Assembly (NCBI GenBank): GCA_937960595.1
Contig: CALGPL010000023.1
Span: forward strand, 1 to 42,370
Direction: 5' to 3'
Source of the DNA: an uncultured Anaerolineales bacterium
GTDB taxonomy: Bacteria > Chloroflexota > Anaerolineae > Anaerolineales > Villigracilaceae
Length of the DNA stretch: 42,370 nucleotides
The notes below the pieces were generated by a model. The model had not been told where the DNA came from and made no database searches. It saw nothing but the letters and a program-made list of their open reading frames with translations. Below are positions 24,299 to 32,636 of the stretch, in pieces. Made by a program: the position numbers and the translations under genes. The stretch's first letter is position 1. The number at the start of each line of letters is the position of its first letter.

Positions 24299-25890
24299 GC
24301 ACTCTCCTTCAGCAGGAAATCGCCCTCGTGCAGGAGGCCGTCCACGATCGTCCGCAGGGTGGGGTGATCGAGATTCAGGCGGGCGAGGGCGCCGGGCTTG
24401 AGGTAGACATAGCCGCGCAAGCCGGAGGGGATCAGGAAATCGTCGCAGGGCAGGGAGGTCCGGAACAACTGATAGTAGAGGAACCGGCGGGCATGGCGGC
24501 GGTGTTCGGCCGGCGGCGTGAGGCGCTCGGCCTGCAAGAAGTCCTCCAGCATCCGGCGGTAGTCCTCCACGCTGGCCGGAAAGAAGACGGTCGGATATTG
24601 GGTGAAGCGCGCCTTGCCGGCGCACAGCACCGCCGCGCCGAGGATCGAGGCCTCCAGGCCGATGGTGGAATTGTAGATCATGACGAACTTGGAACGCTGA
24701 ATCAGTTCGTAGGAACTCACATACTGGTCGGAGGGGATGAAGACCACATTCGGGAGGGCCGCCGCCCGACGCGCCGCGGCCCAATCGGCTACGCTCTCGC
24801 GGCTGGCTTTGCCCGGACGGGTCTCGTCGGGGTGGGCGCGCAGGACGAAGAGCGTCTCTGGATGGGCGCGGATGACCTCTAATACGAGGTCGAGCCAGGC
24901 GAACATGTCGGGGAAGAGGACGTTCGAATGCGGCTGGCTGGTGTCGAAGATGACGTTGGTGAAGACCGGCACGATCTGGCGAAAGGCGGCGGCCTTTTGC
25001 AGGAAGGCGGCGTCTAGGCCGCGCATTTCCGGCCAGAACTGGATGCCGGCCATGGTGAAGCGGCCCTCGAAGCGTTCTTCGAGATAGGCATCCAGGCGGG
25101 CGTCTTGGGCCGGGCTGAGGTCGAACGAGTCGGGGATGGCGATCGGGTAGGCGGTCGCTTCGCCGAGGGTGAAATAGGCGCTGAGCGGGCGCAGTCCGAC
25201 CTCGTGCGTCACCGTGCGAATGCCGCGCCGGCGGGCGAGGAAAGCCGCCACCGCTTCGGGAAAGAACTGGCCGTTGAAGACCACCACCGCCTGAGGGTCG
25301 GTCTCGTCGAGCAGGCGTTCGAACTGGCAAGCCACGTTCCAGGCCGAGAGCAGGAACTGGCGGAAGAGAAAGCGGGTCGCTTCGTCCTCCGACAAATGGT
25401 GGCGGCGCAAGCGCCAGCGGACGGAGGGCAGCACCAGCGCGCCCAGCGGCAAGCCCTCGTGCGAAACCTGAGCCAGTTCGTCCACCGAGAGCGGTTCGAG
25501 GCGGGCGGCCAGGGCGGGGTCCGGCCGGTAGCCGAAGAAGCGCGTCGGCGCGCCGACGGCCTGGACGTCACTCTGGCGGATGCACAGGCGGCAGGGCGGC
25601 GGCGTCTCGGGGCGGTCGGGGTCGGCGCCCAGCACGCAGCGGGTCATGCCGGCGCGGCAGACGAAGTGGACAACCGGCGTGCCGGTCAGCCGCACCGCCC
25701 AGGAGGCCAGCAACGAAAAGGCGGCGTTCAGGCTGAGTTCGTCGAGGCGGGTGGAGGCGTGGAAGAAAATCACCGGCCGCGCTCCGCGCCGGGGGCGGGC
25801 GCGCAGGGCCAGCGCCGCCGAGAAGAGCGCCAGGCGTCCCTTGCCGCGCCAGAAGTTTCCTAGCCGCCGCCCAAAAGACGAAATACTCAT
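24295..25890 (-). CDS. capsule polysaccharide biosynthesis-type glycosyltransferase with a four-Cys motif
   Basis: 531 residues. The C-terminal half has FVLRAHPDETRP, a VFIPSDQYVSSYELIQ segment and YNSTIGLEASILGAAV, the signature of KpsC/KpsS-like and related capsule GT-B enzymes. The N-terminal half contains C78, C85, C100 and C103 (C-x6-C-x14-C-x2-C), a possible zinc or Fe-S site. No signal peptide or membrane helix. It is coupled to the DUF115/GT42-like gene by ATGA and adjoins the SAF-less NeuB gene with no gap. Donor unknown; a nonulosonate or Kdo-like sugar is possible given the neighbours. Confidence 0.75.
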   Translation of the reverse strand: MSISSFGRRLGNFWRGKGRLALFSAALALRARPRRGARPVIFFHASTRLDELSLNAAFSLLASWAVRLTGTPVVHFVCRAGMTRCVLGADPDRPETPPPCRLCIRQSDVQAVGAPTRFFGYRPDPALAARLEPLSVDELAQVSHEGLPLGALVLPSVRWRLRRHHLSEDEATRFLFRQFLLSAWNVACQFERLLDETDPQAVVVFNGQFFPEAVAAFLARRRGIRTVTHEVGLRPLSAYFTLGEATAYPIAIPDSFDLSPAQDARLDAYLEERFEGRFTMAGIQFWPEMRGLDAAFLQKAAAFRQIVPVFTNVIFDTSQPHSNVLFPDMFAWLDLVLEVIRAHPETLFVLRAHPDETRPGKASRESVADWAAARRAAALPNVVFIPSDQYVSSYELIQRSKFVMIYNSTIGLEASILGAAVLCAGKARFTQYPTVFFPASVEDYRRMLEDFLQAERLTPPAEHRRHARRFLYYQLFRTSLPCDDFLIPSGLRGYVYLKPGALARLNLDHPTLRTIVDGLLHEGDFLLKESA

Positions 25891-26781
25891 CTATTCCTCG
25901 GCCTCCGGGACGACGCGGCGCAATTTGCGCAAGGAGGGCAGTTCGCTCTCGTACACTTTCTTGATCCCATCGCCGAGGGCAGCCTCGGTGACGCGGATGT
26001 ACTTGACCAGGCGCTCGAATCCGCCCGGCTCGACCGAGGCAGCCTGGTCGCTGCCCCACATGGCGCGGTCGAGGGTCAGGTGGCGTTCGACCATGCAGGC
26101 GCCCAGCGCCACGGCAACCGCCGAAGGCACCAGGCCGACCTCGTGGCCGGAATACCCAATCGGCACTTCGGGAAATTCACGCCGCAGGGTTTCGATCATG
26201 CGCAGATTCAACTCGTCCGGTTCGCACGGGTACGTGCTGGTGCAATGCATGATGACCAGGTTTTCGCGGCCCACCACTTTGACGGCAGCGCGAATCTGCT
26301 GCATCGTGGACATGCCGGTCGAGATGATGACCGGCCTGCCCGTCCGGCGCACGTAGCGCAGCAGATTGTGGTCGGTCAGCGAGGCGGAGGGGATTTTGTA
26401 AGCGGGCGGATCGAACGGTTCGATGAAATCCACCGACGGCTCATCCCACACCGAGACCAGCCAGGGGACGCCTTTGAGGCGGCAATAACGGTCGATTTCG
26501 CGATATTCGGCCTCGCCGAATTCCACTTTGTGGCGGTATTCCAGGTAAGTGATGTAGCCCCAGGGCGTCTCGCGCATCTGCTTTTGCTGTTCGGGAGGCG
26601 TGCAGATTTCGGGGGTGCGCTTCTGCAACTTGACCGCGTCCACGCCGGCGTGAACGGCCGCGTCGATCATTTGCTTGGCAATTTCGAGGTCGCCGTTGTG
26701 GTTGATGCCCAATTCGGCGATGACGAAAGCCGGGTGACCATCACCGATCCGTTTGTTTCCAAGTTTGATTTCGCGTTTCAT
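25891..26781 (-). CDS. NeuB-family nonulosonic acid synthase lacking the SAF domain
   Basis: 296 residues from ATG 26781, with strong Shine-Dalgarno AAAGGAG. TIM-barrel motifs are AELGINHNGD (22-31), K51/Q53, HCTSTYP (179-185), GYSGHE (209-214) and RHLTLDRAMWGSD (233-245). Full-length NeuB proteins are about 340-350 residues and end in a SAF (antifreeze-like) domain; this one stops at the linker (ELPSLRKLRR). GYSGHE and the RHLTLD...GSD region resemble animal 9-phosphate synthases as I recall them. It condenses PEP with a hexose or HexNAc(-6-phosphate). It lies downstream of the cytidylyltransferase-phosphatase fusion, suggesting a 9-phosphate route such as KDN-9-P. Confidence 0.85.
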   Translation of the reverse strand: MKREIKLGNKRIGDGHPAFVIAELGINHNGDLEIAKQMIDAAVHAGVDAVKLQKRTPEICTPPEQQKQMRETPWGYITYLEYRHKVEFGEAEYREIDRYCRLKGVPWLVSVWDEPSVDFIEPFDPPAYKIPSASLTDHNLLRYVRRTGRPVIISTGMSTMQQIRAAVKVVGRENLVIMHCTSTYPCEPDELNLRMIETLRREFPEVPIGYSGHEVGLVPSAVAVALGACMVERHLTLDRAMWGSDQAASVEPGGFERLVKYIRVTEAALGDGIKKVYESELPSLRKLRRVVPEAEE

Positions 26782-26834
26782 GGTTTCTCCTTTATGAAAT
26801 ACATTTATATTGAGAGCGGAACATCGGGGTGCCG

Positions 26835-28064
26835 TCATCTTTCGGATTGGACAGCCAGGATCATCTCGCACACTTCGCGCAGTGCGCCCCGACCGCCGGC
26901 AGCGCGCAGGATATAGTCGGCGGCGCGGCGCACTTCGGGATAGGCGTCGGCGACGGCCACCGCCCAGCCGGCCACTTCGAAGCAGGGGAGATCGTTGACA
27001 TCGTTGCCGAGGTAGATCACCTGGGCCGGGTCCAGGCCGCGTTCCTGCAGGATGGCGCGCAGGGCCTCGCCCTTGCCGTGAATGCCGACGCCGTGAACGG
27101 CCTCGACGCCCATCTTACGGGCGCGGGCAGCCACGACCGGATTCGGCTCGGAGGAAAGAATCAGCACCCGGACGCCGCGCCGTTCCAGTTCGCGCAGATA
27201 CATCGAATCGGAACGGTTGGCGGCCACCAGTTCGCGGCCGGTTTCGTCGGTCCAAACGAGGTTGTCGGTCAGGACGCCGTCGAAGTCGCAGACGAGCAGG
27301 CGGATCTGCTCGGGCATCGGGCGACGCCGGGCGGGGGTCACGATATCCAGCCCGCTCCAGGCGAGGGACTCGTAGCGCGCCCAGTCCTGCAGGTTGTCAA
27401 TGTCCACCGTGTAGCGCGGGTCGATGAGCAGGGGGTAAATGACCTCGCCGGTCAGGGAATGTTTCTGGCGGATGGAGGCGGCGCGGATGGCGTCGATGTG
27501 GCCGGTCTGCCAGTAGGTGGGCGGCAGGGACTGGCGCGGGGCGTTGTAGGGTTCGGCCACGCCCTCCAGGCTGAGCAGGGGGCGCATCGGGCGGTCGGGG
27601 CCTTCGAGACGCCACATTTTGAAGGGATTTTGGGCCGACGGCACCACGCCGCGCACGCAGTCGGCGTCGGGGTGAGCCAGCAGCAAGCGCACGGCCTCGT
27701 CCACCAACCCGCGCGGCCGGATCGGGGAGGTGGGGCGCAATTGGACCACCACCTGCGGATGGTGATCCTCGTGCTCGGCCAGCCAGTCGAGGGCGTGTTC
27801 GAAGACCGGCAGGTCGGTGGTGTCGTCGCGGGCCAGTTCGGCGGGGCGCAGGAAGGGGGTCTCGGCGCCGAAGGCGCGGGCCACGGCGGCGATCTCTTCG
27901 TCGTCGGTGCTGACCAAGACGCGCGTCACCGTCTGCGCCTGGCGGGCGGCGGCGATGCTCCAGGCGATTAGAGGATAGCCGGCAAAGTCGCGGATGTTCT
28001 TGCGCGGGATGCCCTTCGAGCCGCCGCGCGCCGGAATGAGAGCCAGAACAGAAGGAGGGTTCAT
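26835..28064 (-). CDS. CMP-nonulosonate synthetase fused to KdsC-like HAD phosphatase
   Basis: 409 residues from ATG 28064. Residues 1-240 are a NeuA-type cytidylyltransferase: IPARGGSKGIPRKN (10-23), STDDEEI, QLRPTSP (108-114) and the QTGHID loop (186-191). Residues 254-405 are a HAD C0-type phosphatase with CDFDGVLTDN (nucleophile D260, acid D262), LSSE (S304/S305), K331 and GNDVNDLP (353-360), all catalytic residues present. The layout mirrors animal CMAS. It could dephosphorylate a nonulosonate-9-phosphate and then activate it with CTP. It is followed by the synthase gene after a 53-bp AT-rich gap. The gap between it and the GT39-like gene is 4 bp. Confidence 0.88.
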   Translation of the reverse strand: MNPPSVLALIPARGGSKGIPRKNIRDFAGYPLIAWSIAAARQAQTVTRVLVSTDDEEIAAVARAFGAETPFLRPAELARDDTTDLPVFEHALDWLAEHEDHHPQVVVQLRPTSPIRPRGLVDEAVRLLLAHPDADCVRGVVPSAQNPFKMWRLEGPDRPMRPLLSLEGVAEPYNAPRQSLPPTYWQTGHIDAIRAASIRQKHSLTGEVIYPLLIDPRYTVDIDNLQDWARYESLAWSGLDIVTPARRRPMPEQIRLLVCDFDGVLTDNLVWTDETGRELVAANRSDSMYLRELERRGVRVLILSSEPNPVVAARARKMGVEAVHGVGIHGKGEALRAILQERGLDPAQVIYLGNDVNDLPCFEVAGWAVAVADAYPEVRRAADYILRAAGGRGALREVCEMILAVQSER

Positions 28065-28068
28065 ACGA

Positions 28069-30108
28069 TCACCGCCGAGGATAACGATAGAGAATGTAGT
28101 CGCCAAAGTGGTCGAGCGGTTCGAGCCGGCGGGCGAACATCTGTTGATAGGGGTCGGTTTCGGTCAGGACGACCGGATGGCCGAAGACGTAGTCCAGGCC
28201 GAGGCGGTCGAGGAACTGGTCGCCGCGCCCGGCGCGCAAACTGTGGAAATACGCCGGGCTGTTGATGAGGCCGTCCAGGTTGACGATCACCCGCTCTTCG
28301 ATGAAATAGCCCATCGCGCCGCTGCCGGTCAGGCCGATGAGCGCGCCCGTTTCGGTGTGGGTCTCGAGGTAGCGGACGAAAGTGAAGTATTCATGCTCAC
28401 CGGTCGGACGGACGGGGAAACGGCGGGCGGTCAGGGCCGTAAATGAGACCAGCGTACCGATGCACAGCACGGCCAGGAGGCCGTTCCAGGCCATCCGCCG
28501 CGCCGCGCCGTCTCGCGCCAGCAGCCGGTGCAGGCTTTCGAGCAGCAAAGCCGCCAGCGTGACCGTGAAGAGCATCTCGGCGACCCAGTACCAGGTGCGG
28601 ATGTGAACGTAACTGGTGGCAGTGTAACTGAAGATATGGGCGTACAGGCCGAGGCCCCAGGCAAACAACCCCATCTCACCCGCCGCCTGGCCGAACCATG
28701 GACGATTCGGGCGGAGGAGAGCCACTGCCAGCCCGACCAGCACCAGCAGGCCGGGCAGGAAAGTCAGTCCGTCCGGCAAGAAGGACGAGGCCAGCGACCG
28801 AAGCCACTCGAGCGGCGAGAGGGCCAGCGACCAGGCGCCGCGCTCGCCAAAGCCCAGCAGGTGCGCCAGGTTGCGCTGCGGCGCGCCGTAGAGGGTAAAC
28901 GGCAGTTCGCCCCACCAGCGTTTGACCTGCCCGCTGACCGGCGTCCACAGGCCGACGGCCGCATGACTCCACAGCAGATAACCGCCCAGCAAGACGACCA
29001 GCGGCGCCAGACAAGCCGCCGCCCGCCCAAACGCGGGCCGCCAGAACGACCAGGCGAAACGCGCCTCCGACCGGCGGCCGGTCTCCTCCTGAGGCGGGGC
29101 GGCCAGCAGACGAATCAGCAGGCTGCCGCCGAAGACCAGCGCCGCGGCGATGGGAATCACCGAGCGGGGCAGAGCCTCGAAGACGCCCAGGCGCTGCAAA
29201 GCGAGCAGGAGGCCGCCGATGACGAGCGTCGCCGCCAGGACGGCCGCCGCCAAACAGCGAATTTGTTTCCACCGCCCGCCAACCGGGGCAGGGTTGTACA
29301 GGCCGAGCGCCAAAAAGGCCAGCGGATAGAACAGGAAGCCCAGCCCCACCAGCCAGGGGAGCGAGACGCTGTTCTGGAGATAAACCGCCCCGGCTTCCAG
29401 GCGGAGGTAATAGGCAAGCAGCCCGCCCAGGAAGACAACGCCCAGGTCGCCGATCAGCGCCGTCCGCAAGAAACGGCCATACGGCGCCAGGACCGCCCAG
29501 GCGCACAGGATCAGGACGAGGAAGAGGTTGTCCAGGCGGGCCAGGACAGCCAGGCCGCCCACCAGGCCGACCAGCGCCAGGCGGCGCGGGGGGAACGCCC
29601 GCGCCCGCGGATCGGTCGCCAAAGAGATCAGCCAGACGAGAGTCAGGGCGTTGACGGCGCTTTCCAACCCTTGCTGGGCAACGAGGCCGTGAATGGCCGG
29701 GGCAAAGACCCAGACGACCGCCGCCAGCCCGGCCGTCCAGTCCGACACCGCCCGCCGCAGAAGGCGCGCCAGCAGGACGCCCGTCCCGCCATGCAGCAGG
29801 GAGGCCACCACCACCAGGACGCGCAGCGGCAGGATCAAGTCGAAACGGGCCAGGGTGAACACCGGCAGGCAAATCAGCATCCAGAGCGGGTGGAAGCCGT
29901 TGGTCGGGTTGAGGCCGTCGAAGGTCACGCCCTGGCCGGTGACGATATTCTGAGCGACTTTGAAGTAGTAGAAAGCATCGTCGCTGGAATACCAGTTGAG
30001 CAAACTGTCGGCGGGCAGAAAGGCCACGTAGAGGCCGGCGACCAGGCTGAGGGTCAGCAGGCCGATTTCGAACCGGCGGGAAGCGGGCGGTGTCCAATCT
30101 ATCTTCAT
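28069..30108 (-). CDS. large polytopic membrane protein, GT39-like (GT-C fold)
   Basis: 679 residues with about 12-14 membrane helices and a soluble C-terminal part (from about 575). The first outer loop has NWYSSDDAFYYFKVAQNI with an acidic pair typical of GT-C catalytic loops, followed by GLNPTNGFHPLW. The C-terminal domain contains GLTGSGAMGYF and NLDGLINS. This architecture is common in polyprenyl-phosphate-dependent glycosyltransferases acting outside the membrane, but the family is poorly characterised. It is wedged between the SDR and the NeuA-HAD fusion, so it may decorate a nonulosonate-bearing glycan. Donor and acceptor unknown. Confidence 0.72.
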   Translation of the reverse strand: MKIDWTPPASRRFEIGLLTLSLVAGLYVAFLPADSLLNWYSSDDAFYYFKVAQNIVTGQGVTFDGLNPTNGFHPLWMLICLPVFTLARFDLILPLRVLVVVASLLHGGTGVLLARLLRRAVSDWTAGLAAVVWVFAPAIHGLVAQQGLESAVNALTLVWLISLATDPRARAFPPRRLALVGLVGGLAVLARLDNLFLVLILCAWAVLAPYGRFLRTALIGDLGVVFLGGLLAYYLRLEAGAVYLQNSVSLPWLVGLGFLFYPLAFLALGLYNPAPVGGRWKQIRCLAAAVLAATLVIGGLLLALQRLGVFEALPRSVIPIAAALVFGGSLLIRLLAAPPQEETGRRSEARFAWSFWRPAFGRAAACLAPLVVLLGGYLLWSHAAVGLWTPVSGQVKRWWGELPFTLYGAPQRNLAHLLGFGERGAWSLALSPLEWLRSLASSFLPDGLTFLPGLLVLVGLAVALLRPNRPWFGQAAGEMGLFAWGLGLYAHIFSYTATSYVHIRTWYWVAEMLFTVTLAALLLESLHRLLARDGAARRMAWNGLLAVLCIGTLVSFTALTARRFPVRPTGEHEYFTFVRYLETHTETGALIGLTGSGAMGYFIEERVIVNLDGLINSPAYFHSLRAGRGDQFLDRLGLDYVFGHPVVLTETDPYQQMFARRLEPLDHFGDYILYRYPRR

Positions 30109-30112
30109 ACGC

Positions 30113-30943
30113 TCACCAGGCTGTCCAACCGCCGTCCACGATGAGATTGCCGCCGGTCATGTAGGAGGAGGCCTCCGAGGCCAGGAAGAGCAGGGCGCCG
30201 TTCATCTCGTCCTTGCGCGCCATCCGGCCGAGGATGGTCTTGGCCGAGTAGTTGGCGACGAAAGTCTCATCGTGATTGTTGTAGACGCCGCCGGGGGTCA
30301 GGGCATTGACGCGGATTTCGGTGCCCATGTAGTAGGCGGCCAGGTACTTGGTGAAGCCGAGCACGCCGGCCTTGGTGACGGTGTAATAGACCGGTTTGTA
30401 GGCCAGGCGCTTGCCGTCCTTGATGTAGATGCGCTGGTCGGGGCCGTTGAGGCCATAGGTCGAGCAGATGTTGATGATGCTGCCCCTCTTGCCCTGGGCC
30501 AACATCGGCCGGACGCAGGCCTGAGTGACCAGGAACATGCCGGTCAGGTTGACCTGCAGGGCGGCCTGCCACTGCTCGAGGGGATAGTCCTCGAAAGCGC
30601 CGGGGGTCAGGCCGCGCGCCAGGGCTTCGGGGTCGAACTTCGGGTCGAGGGCGGCCGAGTTGACCAGGATGTCGAGGCGGCCAAAGGCGTCGAGGGTCGC
30701 TTGGACCAGCGCCGCGCAGGAGGCCGGATCGGCGACGTTCAAGGGGAAAGCGATGGCCGGATAACCGGCCGAGTGCAGCGCCCGTGCCGTCTCCTCGGCC
30801 GGACCCGCCGCCAAGTCGGCGACGACGACCGCGGCCCCGGCCTCGGCCAGGGTGCGGCAGAACTCGCGTCCGAGTTGCCCGGCCCCGCCGGTGACGACCG
30901 CGACGCGGCCTTTTAGATCGAATTTGTCAAAGATGGTGCTCAT
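30113..30943 (-). CDS. short-chain dehydrogenase/reductase (PtmA-like)
   Basis: 276 residues. The N-terminal FDKFDLKGRVAVVTGGAGQLG (5-25) matches SDRs from nonulosonic-acid clusters such as the Campylobacter PtmA type, by memory. Catalytic residues are S161 (ICSTYGL), Y187 and K191; NSAA (95-98) and MTGGNLIVDGG at the C-terminus are typical. D43 in VVADL suggests NAD(H). It lies between a hexapeptide acyltransferase and the GT39-like gene, next to NulO genes. Reaction unknown; oxidation of a sugar hydroxyl is the general family role. Confidence 0.88.
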   Translation of the reverse strand: MSTIFDKFDLKGRVAVVTGGAGQLGREFCRTLAEAGAAVVVADLAAGPAEETARALHSAGYPAIAFPLNVADPASCAALVQATLDAFGRLDILVNSAALDPKFDPEALARGLTPGAFEDYPLEQWQAALQVNLTGMFLVTQACVRPMLAQGKRGSIINICSTYGLNGPDQRIYIKDGKRLAYKPVYYTVTKAGVLGFTKYLAAYYMGTEIRVNALTPGGVYNNHDETFVANYSAKTILGRMARKDEMNGALLFLASEASSYMTGGNLIVDGGWTAW

Positions 30944-30947
30944 GAGT

Positions 30948-31634
30948 TCACTCCTTGGGATTGCGTTCTCGCCGCCAGGTGATGCCTTCCTTGATCACCT
31001 TGGCCGGGTTGCCGGCCAGGATCACGCCCGGCGGGCAGGACCGGGTCACCACCGCCCCGGCCGCGACCACCGAATCGCGCCCGATCTCGACGCCCTTCAA
31101 GACGATGGCGTGGGCGGCAATCCAGACGTGATCGCCGATGACGATGTCGCGCGCCGGGTTGAGGCGCTGGCCGCTGGCGGCGTCGAGGATGGCGTGGCTG
31201 TCGCTGGCGCGGATTTCGATGTCGTTGGCGAACATGCAGTCGCGGCCGATGACCACCTTCGTGCCGGGTTCGTCCACCACGATGTGGGCCTCGACGATGG
31301 TCGTGCCGTCGCCGATTTCGAGCAGGCCGTCCTCGTCCTCGAACCAGAAGACGCCGCCGCGGCTGACGCGGCAGTTGCGGCCCAAAACCAGCCGGTGGCC
31401 CGAACCGCGCATCCGAATCTTTAGATTGGCCAGATAACTCCCTTCGCCGACCAGAATCTGATTGTCATCCCCGATGATGTCCACTTCGACCCTGATCAAG
31501 GTGGCGCCCTCGGTCTGCAGCCGGTTGCCGCGGCCGCGTATCCTCGGCAGGAGCGGGCCGCCAAATGTCTGCCAGAACCGGTGCCCCAGAGATGGAAAGT
31601 ATTTCAATAGAAAACGCAAGACGCGAGCCGACAT
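30948..31634 (-). CDS. left-handed beta-helix (hexapeptide repeat) acyltransferase
   Basis: 228 residues with imperfect hexapeptide repeats across most of the length (LVLGRNCRVSRG, VVIGRDCMFAND, IVIGDHVWIAAHAIV, VEIGRDSVVAAGAVV). It ends with VILAGNPAKVIKEG, the C-terminal signature of O-acetyltransferases. It probably uses acetyl-CoA to O-acetylate a sugar in the cytosol; the active form would be a trimer. Gaps to neighbours are 3-4 bp. The acceptor may be a nonulosonate given the context. Confidence 0.88.
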   Translation of the reverse strand: MSARVLRFLLKYFPSLGHRFWQTFGGPLLPRIRGRGNRLQTEGATLIRVEVDIIGDDNQILVGEGSYLANLKIRMRGSGHRLVLGRNCRVSRGGVFWFEDEDGLLEIGDGTTIVEAHIVVDEPGTKVVIGRDCMFANDIEIRASDSHAILDAASGQRLNPARDIVIGDHVWIAAHAIVLKGVEIGRDSVVAAGAVVTRSCPPGVILAGNPAKVIKEGITWRRERNPKE

Positions 31635-31637
31635 CCT

Positions 31638-32636
31638 TCAGCGGTCTCCTTTCAGGCGGATCAAGCGGCCTTCCGCCGCCGATTGCAGCGCCGCCAGCGA
31701 AAACCGCAGGGCGGCCAGGCCGTCTGCCAGGGTGCAGAGCGGCTGGGTTTCGCGGCGCGCCACGGCCAGGAAATGGCGCATTTCCTCGAGGAACATGACG
31801 TTGCGCTCGAATCCCGGCGGGGCGGGATAGTCCTGCCAGGTCTTGGCTGCCGGCAGATAGCGGCGCAGGAGGCCGCCGGCGTTGTCCCAGGTGAGCGTGC
31901 CATCGTTGCCGACGATCTCCCAGCGATGGCCGGGCGGCTGCTGAATCATGTTGAGATGAATGCTGCCCAGGGCGCCGTCGGCAAAGCGCAGGCCGATCTC
32001 GGCCGTGTCGTCCACGTCCACGCCCAGTCCGCCGAGGGTGCCGACAAAGGCCCACAGCGAGTCGAGGGGACCGACCAGCCAGGGCAGATAGTCGAGCGAG
32101 TGACACTGAGTCAGCACCACGCCGCCGCCCAGGTCGGCGCGGGCGGCATATCCCTGGCGGTAGTCCTCCCAGGGATGCCAGGCCGGCAGGTACTCGCCAA
32201 AGTGGACCCGCGCCGCCAGGACGCGGCCGATGGCGCCTTCAGCGATGAGTTGACGCGCCTTTTGCAAGGTGGGGTGGAAGCGGAACTGGAATCCGACCAG
32301 GATGGGACTGCCGCTGCGCTCGGCGGCGGCGGCCAGGGCGTCCACCCGCTCCAGGGAGTGCGAGACCGGCTTTTCGAGCAGGATGGCGCAGCCCGCCTCG
32401 GCGGCCGGGAGGGCCACGTCGAGGTGCAGGGCGGTCGGGTTGGAGATGATGACGGCGTCCGGTTGGCGGGCCAGGGCGGCCTGCAGATCGGTCTCGACCG
32501 GCAGCCCGGCCAGTTCGTCCTCGGGCAGGGTGGCGCGGCCGGTGCGGTAGAGCAGGATGTCCTCTTCGCCCAGGGCGCGCAGGTTGCGCAGGTGACGGCG
32601 TCCGATCGAACCCAGTCCGGCGATCAGGAATTTCAT
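31638..32636 (-). CDS. Gfo/Idh/MocA family NAD(P)-dependent sugar oxidoreductase
   Basis: 332 residues from ATG 32636 (ATGA overlap with the upstream gene). The Rossmann motif is GLGSIGRRH (7-15), and EKP (88-90) is the family's cofactor/catalytic motif. The C-domain has DLGGGVVLTQCHSLDYL, the usual metal/His region of GFO_IDH_MocA_C. The family oxidises sugars or sugar nucleotides, often on the way to keto- or aminosugars. Neighbouring SDR and acyltransferase genes suggest a modification block. Confidence 0.88.
   Translation of the reverse strand: MKFLIAGLGSIGRRHLRNLRALGEEDILLYRTGRATLPEDELAGLPVETDLQAALARQPDAVIISNPTALHLDVALPAAEAGCAILLEKPVSHSLERVDALAAAAERSGSPILVGFQFRFHPTLQKARQLIAEGAIGRVLAARVHFGEYLPAWHPWEDYRQGYAARADLGGGVVLTQCHSLDYLPWLVGPLDSLWAFVGTLGGLGVDVDDTAEIGLRFADGALGSIHLNMIQQPPGHRWEIVGNDGTLTWDNAGGLLRRYLPAAKTWQDYPAPPGFERNVMFLEEMRHFLAVARRETQPLCTLADGLAALRFSLAALQSAAEGRLIRLKGDR

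Noticed and set aside
26782-26834. Internal promoter in the AT-rich 53-bp gap before the SAF-less NeuB gene
   Set aside because: There are TATAAA-like words but no convincing -35 at proper spacing; the clear signal is only the Shine-Dalgarno AAAGGAG.
28528-30144. 538-codon rightward open frame antisense to the GT39-like gene
   Set aside because: Gln/Arg/Ala-rich low-complexity translation, the mirror of a hydrophobic membrane gene; no start signal or domain.
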